Shown here one piece after another: positions 33,601 to 42,790 of a stretch of 64,000 nucleotides of DNA; position 1 is the stretch's first letter; every line of letters starts with the position of its first letter. Below the pieces are notes generated by a model. That model was not told the origin of the DNA, did no database searches, and saw only the letters and a program-made list of their open reading frames with translations. This DNA comes from Methylococcales bacterium (GTDB lineage: Bacteria; Pseudomonadota; Gammaproteobacteria; Methylococcales; Methylomonadaceae). The position numbers and the translations under genes are program-made. The stretch spans positions 24,570-88,569 of the forward strand of contig JAQTUW010000007.1 of NCBI GenBank assembly GCA_028707085.1. Reading direction: 5' to 3'.

Positions 33601-34098
33601 ATAAAAACAGTCATGGAACAATGCGCTCCAGTATCCTGCGCACTGTCTGGCCAGTTCCTGGTTTTCAGCCAGCAGGGCCTGGCCGACATCGCCTTCCTGC
33701 GCCGCCGACAGGGCGATCAGGCCGTCGTGGTTGTCGGCTATCCAGTCTTTTTTCAGCATGGGCAGGCCTTGATGCTGGCCTTCCTGATAGGCTTTGGAGA
33801 TTAATTCGGTTAGCGAAATATAGCCCTTCCCATTACGGGCCAGCAGACACAGGCGAAATGGCGACGTGGGTTCGTCTTCATTCAATACCAGCACGTCGGC
33901 TCCCACTAGCGGCTTGATGCCGGCATATTGAGCGGCTTTATAAAATTTGACCAGCGAGAACAGATTGCTGTGTTCGGTAATGGCGGCGGCGGGCATGGCA
34001 TAGTCCACCAGTTTTTTTACCAGCGGTTTGATTCTGACTATGCCATCGACCAGTGAGAATTCGGTATGTATCCTTAAATGGATAAATGACGGCTGCAT
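30610..34098 (-). CDS. dnaE: DNA polymerase III subunit alpha
   Basis: [25 protein letters not shown]...[48 protein letters not shown]. Confidence 0.98.
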   Translation of the reverse strand: [1162 protein letters not shown]

Positions 34099-34108
34099 GG
34101 AGGCTAGG

Positions 34109-34675
34109 CTATATGTGTTTTTTGACCGGTGCAAAGGATTTGCGATGCTGTAGGCTGATTCCCAGTTCTTGTAGTTTCATTAAATGTTTCGGGGTCGGAT
34201 AGCCTTTATGCACGGCAAAGTCATAACCCGGATAAAGTCTGTCCAGTATCTGCATTTCTTCGTCTCTGGCGACTTTGGCCAGAATGGAGGCGGCGGAAAT
34301 TTCGGTAATCAGTTTATCCCCCTGAACGACGGCTTGTGCCGGGCAAGGCAGTTTTGGCAGGCGATTGCCGTCCACCATCACCAAATCAGTCCGGGAGGCC
34401 AGAGCGGCAAAAGCCCGCTGCATGGCCAGGAAGGTGGCCTGCAGAATGTTGATGGCGTCAATCTCGCTGGCTTCCGCCCGCCCGATCGACCAGGCCAGCG
34501 CGGCGTCTTTTATCTGCTCGGCCAGCAGGCTGCGCCTGGCAGGGGTAAGCATTTTGGAATCGGTCAAGCCGGCAATCGGTCTGTCCGGAGTCAGGATAAC
34601 TGCGGCAGCCACCACCGGGCCGGCTATGCAGCCCCGGCCAACTTCATCGATACCGGCGATACGCTGAGCGATTAT
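34109..34675 (-). CDS. rnhB: Ribonuclease HII, apparent ATA start overlapping lpxA stop
   Basis: [42 protein letters not shown]...VMVDGN...[14 protein letters not shown]; the ORF track only starts at GTG 34615 because no ATG/GTG/TTG lies upstream in frame. Confidence 0.88.
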   Translation of the reverse strand: MIAQRIAGIDEVGRGCIAGPVVAAAVILTPDRPIAGLTDSKMLTPARRSLLAEQIKDAALAWSIGRAEASEIDAINILQATFLAMQRAFAALASRTDLVMVDGNRLPKLPCPAQAVVQGDKLITEISAASILAKVARDEEMQILDRLYPGYDFAVHKGYPTPKHLMKLQELGISLQHRKSFAPVKKHI

Positions 34676-35442
34676 CGGAGTATACCTCGGGTAACGTTCC
34701 GCAGAAAGCTGACCATGCTGGATAGTTCGTTGCTTTCGCCAGCCAGATCTTCCATTTCTTCGATGGCGTCTTCCAGACGTAAATTGTTTTTATAAAGTAT
34801 TTTGTACGCCTTGCGGATCTGCCTGACCACTTCCGGCGACACCCCGTTGCGTTCCATGCCGACCGAGTTGATGCCGTGCGGACGGGTGGGTCTGCCGCCT
34901 ACCATGACAAAAGGCGGAATGTCCTGGGTAATGGCGCTGCCCATTGCCGAAAAACTGTATTCGCCAATTTGGGTGAACTGATGCACCAGCGTGAAACCGC
35001 CCAGAATGGCGTGGTTGCCGATATGCACATGTCCGGCAATTGAGGCCCCATTGGCCATGATGACATGATCGCCTATTTCGCAATCGTGGGCGACATGGGT
35101 ATAGGCCATGAACAGGTTGTCGTTTCCGATTCGGGTGACGCCCTGATCCTGCTGGGTGCCGCGGTGCATGGTGCAGAATTCGCGGATCACGTTGCGGTCG
35201 CCGATTTCCAGTCGGGTGATCTCGTCGGCGTATTTTTTATCCTGCGGATCTTCGCCTATGGACGTAAATTGATAGATGGTATTGTCCTTGCCGATCGAAG
35301 TTGGGCCTTTTATTACCACATGCGGCCCGATTTCGGTACCGTCGTCGATTTGCACATCAGGGCCGATAATCGAAAACGGCCCGACTTTTACATTGTCGGC
35401 CAACTCTGCGTTGAGATGCACAACCGCTCTTGGGTCGATCAT
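34672..35442 (-). CDS. lpxA: UDP-N-acetylglucosamine acyltransferase
   Basis: [31 protein letters not shown]...[27 protein letters not shown]. Confidence 0.96.
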   Translation of the reverse strand: MIDPRAVVHLNAELADNVKVGPFSIIGPDVQIDDGTEIGPHVVIKGPTSIGKDNTIYQFTSIGEDPQDKKYADEITRLEIGDRNVIREFCTMHRGTQQDQGVTRIGNDNLFMAYTHVAHDCEIGDHVIMANGASIAGHVHIGNHAILGGFTLVHQFTQIGEYSFSAMGSAITQDIPPFVMVGGRPTRPHGINSVGMERNGVSPEVVRQIRKAYKILYKNNLRLEDAIEEMEDLAGESNELSSMVSFLRNVTRGILR

Positions 35443-35443
35443 A

Positions 35444-35887
35444 TTAGTCCACCACTGCTGCGCACATGATTCGGGCGCTGGCCGCCAGTTCGCCATCGAC
35501 TTCGGCGCGGCAGTCGAACGACCAGATATTGCGTTTGTTTTTCAGGTAGGTGATTTCCAGTCGTAGCTGGTCGCCGGGGCCGACGGGCCGCTTAAAACGG
35601 GCTTCGTCAATGGAGGCAAGGTAATAGGTCATGCCTTTGCCCAGAGCTTCGTCGCTTTGGGCGGCCAGCAGGCCGGTGGCCTGAGCCAGTGCTTCCAGGA
35701 TCAGCACGCCGGGAAAAATGGGTAAATGCGGGAAGTGACCCTGAAAAAACGGCTCGTTATAGGTGACATTTTTGATGGCGACCAGCCGCACCCGGGGTTC
35801 GCATTCGATTACCTTGTCCACCAGCAGAAAGGGATAGCGGTGAGGCAGATATTCCTGGATTTGTAAAATGTCGAGTGTTCCTGTCAT
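35444..35887 (-). CDS. fabZ: 3-hydroxyacyl-ACP dehydratase
   Basis: [27 protein letters not shown]...[26 protein letters not shown]. Confidence 0.97.
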   Translation of the reverse strand: MTGTLDILQIQEYLPHRYPFLLVDKVIECEPRVRLVAIKNVTYNEPFFQGHFPHLPIFPGVLILEALAQATGLLAAQSDEALGKGMTYYLASIDEARFKRPVGPGDQLRLEITYLKNKRNIWSFDCRAEVDGELAASARIMCAAVVD

Positions 35888-35983
35888 AGTGACCAGCAAG
35901 AAAGAGGATGGGGGAGGAAAGCAGGGATGCTTTCCTCGGTTTGAGCGCGATTCAGTTTGTCGGCCGGAAATCGCCGGCTTCGC

Positions 35984-36484
35984 TTATTGCGATGAAGTTT
36001 CCATTTTTTGCAGTACCCGATTGGTCACATCAATCTGGTCATTGGCGTACATTACGCCGTCGGCAAGCAGCAGGTCATACGACTCTTCCTTGGCCAGCGC
36101 TCTTACCGCTTCATAGACGCGTTTCTGGATATTGCCCAGTTCCTCGTTTCTGCGCATGTTGAAGTCTTCGCTCATTTCCTGCTGGGCTCTGGTGGCTTCG
36201 CGTTTTTTGTCCAGCACATCCTTTTCCAGTCTGCGGCGCTCTTCTTCGCTCATGACGGCGGAATCTTTGCTTAGTTTGTCTTCCAGGCTTTTAATTTCCT
36301 TGATCTGGGAATTCAGTGTTTTTTCACGCGGCGAAAATTCGGTTTCCAGCCGCGATTTGGCTTTTGCCGATTGAGGCGCTTTTTCCAGAACTTTTTGCAT
36401 GTTCACATAGCCGATTTTCAGTTCTGCGTGGCTCAGGCCGGTAACAAACATGAGCATTAAAAACAGAGGAATTCGATTTTTCAT
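35984..36484 (-). CDS. skp: OmpH/Skp family periplasmic chaperone
   Basis: Signal peptide, LKIGYVNMQKVLEKAPQSAKAKSRLETEFSPREK; next to bamA. Confidence 0.93.
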   Translation of the reverse strand: MKNRIPLFLMLMFVTGLSHAELKIGYVNMQKVLEKAPQSAKAKSRLETEFSPREKTLNSQIKEIKSLEDKLSKDSAVMSEEERRRLEKDVLDKKREATRAQQEMSEDFNMRRNEELGNIQKRVYEAVRALAKEESYDLLLADGVMYANDQIDVTNRVLQKMETSSQ

Positions 36485-36572
36485 GGTAATAACCATCTCC
36501 AGATTAGTTTTGGGTGGGGAATTAAGACAATACTCAGCTTTGGATTATAAGATAAAAAGCATGCAAACTAAA

Positions 36573-38861
36573 CTAAAATCCTGAGCCGAAGGTAAACTGG
36601 AAGGATTGCGTCATATCGTTGGACTGGGAGTTAAGTGGTTGGGCTACGCTGACCGCCAGTGCGCCGAAAGGCGATAGCCACTGACCGGAAATACCTGCCG
36701 AATAGCGGAAGTATTGACGCAGGGCGTGAATGCTGGCCGAGTCAGCCAATGTGCCGCCGTCCAGGAATGTGCCGACACGAACCGATTTCAAGTCGCTTAA
36801 AAACGGCAAAGGGAACAGCAGTTCGGCCTTGCCTATGGCTTTGGTCGAACCGCCGAAGGGTCTGTTGAGCGAATCTCTGGGGCCCAGGGTGTTTTGCATG
36901 AAGCCTCGGACATCGTTGGTGCCGCCGGCGTAATAGTTTTCGAAGAATGGCAGCGATGAGGTTTTGCCGTAACCATTGGCGTAATCCACTTCGCCCAGCA
37001 GACGAAAGGTAAAGTCGTTAGCCATGGGGAAGTAATGCTGATGCTTGTAAGTCGCCTTGTAATAGTCTAGATCGCTGCCGGGAACGGTAGCCAGCAGGGA
37101 AATGCGCTGCTGACCGCCGGAGTGCGAAAATAAAGGCTTGTCCAGCGTGTCATGCGTCCAGCCGCCCGACATGTCCAGCACATTGAAACTGCTGCCATTT
37201 TTGGTGATGTAATCCAGAATTTGCTGCGATGACAGGGTGGTGGCGGAAATGCCGGTGTGTTTGGCCTCGACATCAAAACCCAGACTATTGAACTCGCTGA
37301 GCGGGATGCCGAAGTTTACCATGCCGTTTTCGACCTTGGTGTTATAGCTGGCCAGATTGGCCGCATAGGCGTTACGGGTGGTGTAGCCAAGATTATAGCC
37401 CAGCGAAACGCCGTCCAGTGTGTAATAAGGGTCGGTAAAGCCGATATTATACCGGGTCATGATCATGCTGTTGTTAAAGTTCAAATCGACTCTTTTGCCG
37501 GTACCGAAGACGTTGTTCTGCGAGATGTTGGCGTTGAAAATGATGCCCTGTACCTGAGAATAGCCGACACCGGCCTGCAGGTTGCCGGACGCCTTTTCCT
37601 TGACGGTGTAATTCACATCGATCTGGTCGGCCGAGCCGACAACCGGTGGAGTTTCGACGGATACTTCCTCAAAATAGCCCAATCTGTCCAGCCTGCTTTT
37701 GGAGCGTTCGATTTTGTTGCTGGCCGCCCAGCTTGATTCCATTTGCCGCATTTCCCGGCGCACCACTTCATCGCGGGTTTTGGTGTTGCCTTTGACATTG
37801 ATGCGCCGGACGTAGACGCGTTTGCCAGGATCGACAAAAAAAGTCATGTTGACCGTTTTCTGCGCTTCATTGATTTCCGGCACCATATTGACGTTGGCGA
37901 AGGTATAGCCTTCATTACCCAGACGGTCGGAAATGGCTTTGGAGGTTTCCGTGGCGTTTTTACGCGAAAAGGTTTCACCCGGCCCTACTTTTACCAGTTT
38001 GACCAGTTCTTCCGGCGACACAATCATTTCCCCGGTGAGTTTGACTTTCTCCAGTTTGTAGACATCGCCTTCCTTGACGTTGATGGTAATGTAAATTTCT
38101 TTTTTATCGGCGGAAATATCGACCTGGGTCGATTCAATGGAAAAATTGATATAGCCGCGATCCAGATAAAAGGAACGCAATTTTTCAAGATCGGCAGACA
38201 GTTTCTGTTTGGAATACTGATCGTCCTTGGTATAGAAGGACAGAATATTGGTAGGGCTTAACTCGAATTCCTTTTTGATCTGCTTATTGGTAAAGGCTTT
38301 GTTGCCGACAATATTGATTTCCTTGATTTTGGCGACCTTGCCTTCGGAAATTTCAATCCGGATAGCCACCCTGTTACGGGATAGTTCCGTGACTTCGGTT
38401 TTAATTTTCAGGCCGTATTTGCCGTGACTGAAATACTGGCGTCTCATTTCCTGTTCAACCTTGTCCAGCATTTGTTTGTTATAGACTTTGCCCTCCGCGA
38501 GACCGATTTTTTTCAAAGCGGTGGTTAAGTCCTCTTTTTTAATGTCCTTGTTGCCTTCCAGGGCAATCTTGGCGATCGACGGACGTTCGATCACATTGAC
38601 GATTAAGGTTCCACCTTCTCTTTCCAGGCTGATATCCTTAAAAAAACCGGTGTTGAACAAGGCTCTGATGGCCACGCCCTGCTTTTCTTCGGTTAATGTT
38701 TCACCCACATTAACCGGCAGATAGTTGTAAACAGTACCAGCCGAAATTCTTTGCAAGCCTCTGACCTGAATGTCTTCCACCACAAAACTGTCGGTTGCCA
38801 GTGCGGTTTTGGTCAAAAGGAAGCTCAAAAATAGAATTAGAAAAACCGGATTTCTTTTCAC
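36573..38861 (-). CDS. bamA: Outer membrane assembly factor BamA
   Basis: FVVEDIQVRGLQRISAGTVYNYLPVNVGE, POTRA repeats, GGTNDVRGF, C-terminal FTFGSGF; start likely GTG 38861 (VKRNPVFLILFLSFLL). Confidence 0.96.
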   Translation of the reverse strand: MKRNPVFLILFLSFLLTKTALATDSFVVEDIQVRGLQRISAGTVYNYLPVNVGETLTEEKQGVAIRALFNTGFFKDISLEREGGTLIVNVIERPSIAKIALEGNKDIKKEDLTTALKKIGLAEGKVYNKQMLDKVEQEMRRQYFSHGKYGLKIKTEVTELSRNRVAIRIEISEGKVAKIKEINIVGNKAFTNKQIKKEFELSPTNILSFYTKDDQYSKQKLSADLEKLRSFYLDRGYINFSIESTQVDISADKKEIYITINVKEGDVYKLEKVKLTGEMIVSPEELVKLVKVGPGETFSRKNATETSKAISDRLGNEGYTFANVNMVPEINEAQKTVNMTFFVDPGKRVYVRRINVKGNTKTRDEVVRREMRQMESSWAASNKIERSKSRLDRLGYFEEVSVETPPVVGSADQIDVNYTVKEKASGNLQAGVGYSQVQGIIFNANISQNNVFGTGKRVDLNFNNSMIMTRYNIGFTDPYYTLDGVSLGYNLGYTTRNAYAANLASYNTKVENGMVNFGIPLSEFNSLGFDVEAKHTGISATTLSSQQILDYITKNGSSFNVLDMSGGWTHDTLDKPLFSHSGGQQRISLLATVPGSDLDYYKATYKHQHYFPMANDFTFRLLGEVDYANGYGKTSSLPFFENYYAGGTNDVRGFMQNTLGPRDSLNRPFGGSTKAIGKAELLFPLPFLSDLKSVRVGTFLDGGTLADSASIHALRQYFRYSAGISGQWLSPFGALAVSVAQPLNSQSNDMTQSFQFTFGSGF

Positions 38862-39050
38862 GCAGCTACCAACGGAAACAATAAATTTTAGAATTGTACC
38901 ATGCAGCAAGGCCCGCAGAACTTGCGAGTTGCAATTATGCTTGTAAAGAAGCAAAAAAAGGGGCCGCAAGCGGGGAATAAATTTTAAGCTACTGAGGTTT
39001 AAGGCTATCTGCGTATAATAGCAAGCTTTTTTCGTGTTTGAGTGTTGTTG

Positions 39051-40094
39051 ATGAGTCAAAAAAGAAAGGCAGTAGCCCTGATTTCCGGCGGGCTGGATTC
39101 CATGCTGGCAAGCAGAGCAGTCATGGAGCAGGGTATTCATGTCGAAGGAATCAATTTTTTTACCGGATTTTGCGTAGAGGGTCATACCCACGCCATTCGT
39201 AACAAAGAGACAGACAAGCCAAAGCGCAACAATGCTCTATGGGTTGCCGAGCAGTTAGGCATAAAGCTGCATATAATTGATATTATAGAAGAATACAAGC
39301 AGGTTTTGTTGAACCCCAGGCATGGTTACGGCGCCAACATGAATCCCTGTCTGGATTGTAAAATTTTTATGGTCAATAAAGCCAGGCAATGGATGATGGA
39401 GCAGGGTTTCGATTTTATAATCACCGGTGAAGTGATCGGTCAGCGGCCCATGTCGCAACGCAAGCAGACCATGCCGATTATCGCCGCCGAATCCGGCGCG
39501 GACGATTTGCTGTTACGCCCCCTATGCGCTCGGAATTTGCCGCTTACCCTGCCGGAGCGGGAGGGCTGGGTCGATCGGGACAGGCTGTTCGATTTTAGCG
39601 GACGCTCCCGTAAACCGCAGATGGAGCTGGCAAAACAATATGGCTTTGCGGATTATGCGCAACCAGCGGGCGGTTGCTGTTTTTTAACGGATGAAAGTTA
39701 TTCCAAGAAGTTGGTTGATTTATGGCAAGCGCGCGGCGAGCGCGACTATGATCTTGACGATGTCATGCTGCTGAAAGTGGGCCGGCATATTCGCCCCAGA
39801 CCGCATTTTAAACTCATCGTCGCCCGCGAGGATGGCGAGGCGCGTTTCATGAGCGGCTATAAAAAAGACTTTATCAGCATGAATTGTGCAAGCCATAGAG
39901 GGCCGTTAGTGCTGATAGACGGCAAAGCGGATGAGGATGACCTGCTGCTGGCCGGGCGAATTCTGGCCCGCTATGGTCAGGGGCGCGAGGTCGAACAGGT
40001 GGAGGTGACCATTCGCGATCGACAGGGGGTGGAGCGCAATATTGTCGTCACGCCCTTACCGGCTGATCAACTTCCGGAGGACTGGTTCGTATGA
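39051..40094 (+). CDS. PP-loop ATPase (tRNA-thiouridylase-like) with C-terminal DUF814-like domain
   Basis: VALISGGLDSMLASRAV PP-loop; NPCLDCKIFM and PAGGCCFLTD Cys motifs. Confidence 0.8.
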   Translation: MSQKRKAVALISGGLDSMLASRAVMEQGIHVEGINFFTGFCVEGHTHAIRNKETDKPKRNNALWVAEQLGIKLHIIDIIEEYKQVLLNPRHGYGANMNPCLDCKIFMVNKARQWMMEQGFDFIITGEVIGQRPMSQRKQTMPIIAAESGADDLLLRPLCARNLPLTLPEREGWVDRDRLFDFSGRSRKPQMELAKQYGFADYAQPAGGCCFLTDESYSKKLVDLWQARGERDYDLDDVMLLKVGRHIRPRPHFKLIVAREDGEARFMSGYKKDFISMNCASHRGPLVLIDGKADEDDLLLAGRILARYGQGREVEQVEVTIRDRQGVERNIVVTPLPADQLPEDWFV

Positions 40095-40357
40095 GTGCGG
40101 AAATTCTCAATGCCCGTCGCCTGCTGTGTCCATTACCGGTCATCCGTACCCAGGATAAAGTCAAAACCCTGCAAATCGGGGATGTGTTGACTGTGGAATG
40201 TACGGATCCGGGCGTGATACAGGATATTCCGGCATGGTGTCGGATCAACGGTCATAAAGTGCTGGAAACCCGAACGGACAATGGTGAATACATTATCGTT
40301 CTGGAAGTCGGCGACCAGGAGGCTGTCCGAGAATGGAAACCGGCTTTTCCGCAGTAG
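40091..40357 (+). CDS. TusA-family sulfurtransferase
   Basis: ILNARRLLCPLPVIRTQDKVKTLQIGDVLTVECTDPGVIQDIPAWC (CPxP motif); 4-nt overlap with preceding PP-loop gene. Confidence 0.88.
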   Translation: MSAEILNARRLLCPLPVIRTQDKVKTLQIGDVLTVECTDPGVIQDIPAWCRINGHKVLETRTDNGEYIIVLEVGDQEAVREWKPAFPQ

Positions 40358-40439
40358 GTTCTCTATTCCCGGATAGCCTCTCAGGGCGTCTGTTTCCAGA
40401 TTACAAGTTTAATTATCATCTCAATTTACAGGAAATAAT

Positions 40440-41654
40440 ATGGCAGTCGGTCAAACAGCTTTTCCTCTAATACATGCCGTTAAAGGCATATCGCTAGGCA
40501 CTTGCAATGCCGGTATCAAACAAACCCAGCGCGATGATGTTTTGCTGATCGAAATGGCCGAGGGCGGAAGTTGCGCGGCGGTTTTTACTCAAAACGCTTT
40601 TTGCGCGGCGCCCGTTACGGTAGCCAGAGCGCATTTGACGCAGGAGCCGCGCTGGCTGCTGGTCAACTCCGGCAACGCCAATGCCGGCACCGGCAAGCAG
40701 GGCTTGCAGGATGCCTTTGCCAGTTGTCTGAGTCTGGCCAGTGAAGTGGGGGGAATTGCGCAGCAGGTGCTGCCGTTTTCCACCGGGGTGATAGGCGAGC
40801 CTTTGCCGGTTGCCAGACTGATTGCCGCCTTGCCGGATGCGGTGGCGGATCTGGACGAAAATCATTGGGAAAGCGCCGCCAGAGCCATCATGACCACCGA
40901 CACTTTCCCCAAAGGCGCTTCAAAGAGGATCGAGATTGGCGGTTATCCGCTGACGATTGCCGGCATATCGAAAGGAGCCGGCATGATACATCCCAATATG
41001 GCGACCATGCTGGGTTTTATCGCCACCGACGCCTGCATGGAGCAGTCGCTGTTGCAGCAATGCCTGTCGGCGGCGGTGGAGCAGTCGTTTAACCGTATTA
41101 CGGTAGATGGCGATACCTCAACCAATGACGCCTGTGTGCTGTTGGCTAGCGGTTGTGCCGATGCGCCGCAAATTCTGGCCGGCAGCGCCGAATATGCGGT
41201 TTTTGCCGCTGCGTTGCAGGAAGTCTGCAAACAACTGGCGGAACTGATCGTCAGAGACGGCGAAGGGGCCACCAAATTGATGCATATTGTGGTTGAACAG
41301 GCGCAAACCAGCGCCGAGGCGGTGCAAGTCGCCAAAACCATTGCTCATTCGCCATTGGTAAAAACGGCGTTTTTTGCCGGCGATCCCAACTGGGGGCGAA
41401 TATTGGCGGCAGTGGGCCGCGCCGGGATTGAAAACATGGATTTAAGCAGGATCGAAATCTATCTTGGTACGGTCTGCATCGTTGAAAACGGCGCCAGATC
41501 GGCATCTTATACGGAACAGGATGGGCAGCGGGTGATGAATCAGGCGGAAATCACCGTCACGGTTCGCCTGGGACGAGGCGATGCGTGCGAGGAAATCCTG
41601 ACCTGCGATTTTTCCTACGATTATGTGCGTATCAATGCCGAGTACCGTACCTGA
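40440..41654 (+). CDS. argJ: Glutamate N-acetyltransferase / amino-acid N-acetyltransferase
   Basis: GISLGTCNAGIKQTQRDDVLLIEMAEGGSCAAVFTQNAFCAAPV...KGAGMIHPNMATMLGFIATDA. Confidence 0.97.
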   Translation: MAVGQTAFPLIHAVKGISLGTCNAGIKQTQRDDVLLIEMAEGGSCAAVFTQNAFCAAPVTVARAHLTQEPRWLLVNSGNANAGTGKQGLQDAFASCLSLASEVGGIAQQVLPFSTGVIGEPLPVARLIAALPDAVADLDENHWESAARAIMTTDTFPKGASKRIEIGGYPLTIAGISKGAGMIHPNMATMLGFIATDACMEQSLLQQCLSAAVEQSFNRITVDGDTSTNDACVLLASGCADAPQILAGSAEYAVFAAALQEVCKQLAELIVRDGEGATKLMHIVVEQAQTSAEAVQVAKTIAHSPLVKTAFFAGDPNWGRILAAVGRAGIENMDLSRIEIYLGTVCIVENGARSASYTEQDGQRVMNQAEITVTVRLGRGDACEEILTCDFSYDYVRINAEYRT

Positions 41655-42587
41655 ATGTTGCATGTTGCAGTCGGCGTCATCCGGGACGGAAGCGGCAATA
41701 TTCTAATTAGTCGCCGCGCACCGGGAGCGCATCAGGGCGGGTTGTGGGAATTTCCGGGCGGCAAGCTGGAAGCCGGCGAGACCGTGCGGCAGGCGTTGTG
41801 CAGAGAATTGCATGAAGAAGTCGGCATTCAGGTCAGCGATGCCCGGCCGCTGATTAAAATCAGGCACGATTATGGGGACAGGGCGGTCTTGCTGGACGTA
41901 TGGGATGTGACGGCTTTCTCCGGTATGGCCACAGCCTGCGAGGGGCAGGCGATGCGTTGGGTGGCGGCGCAGCAACTGTCGGAATATGCGTTTCCGGCGG
42001 CCAATCAGTCCATCATCAGGGCGGCGCTGTTGCCCGAATATTACGCCATTCTGGAAGGCGGCAGTGCCGATGAGGTATTGAACAACTGCCGCCGGATTCT
42101 GCAGTCCGGAGTCGGGCTGTTGCAAATCAGGCTAAAGTCATTGCCGGTTTGCGAGGTTTCAGCGTCTATCGCTTCGGTGTTGAAGCTTTGCCGGCGGCGG
42201 CAGGTCACGGTGTTGTTAAATTCCGATCTGCCCCGGCACGAGGAAACGGCGGACGGCCTGCATCTCAGCAGCCGGGCCCTACTGGCGGCCAACGTCCGGC
42301 CTGACGGCTATCGGTGGCTGGCGGCTTCCTGCCATGATTTAGGGGAGTTGCAGCATGCCGAGCAGTTGGGAGCCGATTTTGCCGTGCTGGCGCCGGTTCG
42401 GAAAACCGCCACGCATCCCGACGCCATACCTTTGGGCTGGGCCAGGGTGGAAGCCATGCTGGAGCAGGTCAACATTCCGGTCTATGTCATGGGCGGGCTA
42501 GGGCAGGCTGATTGCCGGACAGCCCATCGGGCCGGCGCACAGGGTATCGCCGGCATCCGTGCGTTTTTACGCACGGATGCCGATTAA
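41655..42587 (+). CDS. Nudix (MutT) hydrolase fused to thiamine-phosphate-synthase-like domain
   Basis: Nudix box [24 protein letters not shown], then ThiE/TenI-like TIM-barrel C-terminus ([27 protein letters not shown]). Confidence 0.92.
   Translation: MLHVAVGVIRDGSGNILISRRAPGAHQGGLWEFPGGKLEAGETVRQALCRELHEEVGIQVSDARPLIKIRHDYGDRAVLLDVWDVTAFSGMATACEGQAMRWVAAQQLSEYAFPAANQSIIRAALLPEYYAILEGGSADEVLNNCRRILQSGVGLLQIRLKSLPVCEVSASIASVLKLCRRRQVTVLLNSDLPRHEETADGLHLSSRALLAANVRPDGYRWLAASCHDLGELQHAEQLGADFAVLAPVRKTATHPDAIPLGWARVEAMLEQVNIPVYVMGGLGQADCRTAHRAGAQGIAGIRAFLRTDAD
42551..42582. repeat. Perfect 13-bp inverted repeat in 3' end of Nudix gene
   Basis: CGGCATCCGTGCG-TTTTTA-CGCACGGATGCCG. Confidence 0.92.
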
Positions 42588-42790
42588 AAAGACTGATCGT
42601 CTTCAGGTTCGGGGATTGCTTCACCAGGAATTTTGTGCGCTTCAGTCGCCCAGTCGCCCAGATCGATTAATTTGCAACGCTCGCAACAGAACGGCTTGAA
42701 TTTTTCTGTCGCCACCCAGCGCACCGGCTTTTTACAGCACGGGCAGTACACGACTGTGATCGAATCGGCGTTTTTCATCAGAACATGCAT
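42584..42790 (-). CDS. yacG: DNA gyrase inhibitor YacG (start could be internal Met at 42778)
   Basis: [44 protein letters not shown]. Confidence 0.95.
   Translation of the reverse strand: MHVLMKNADSITVVYCPCCKKPVRWVATEKFKPFCCERCKLIDLGDWATEAHKIPGEAIPEPEDDQSF

Noticed and set aside
34672-34800. Possible -1 frameshift fusing LpxA to RnhB (AAAAAC near the point where the -1 frame opens)
   Set aside because: The run is not a proper X-XXY-YYZ slippery heptamer and a fusion would truncate LpxA; the ATA start overlapping ATAA is simpler.
37743-38261. 172-aa plus-strand ORF
   Set aside because: Antisense shadow of bamA.
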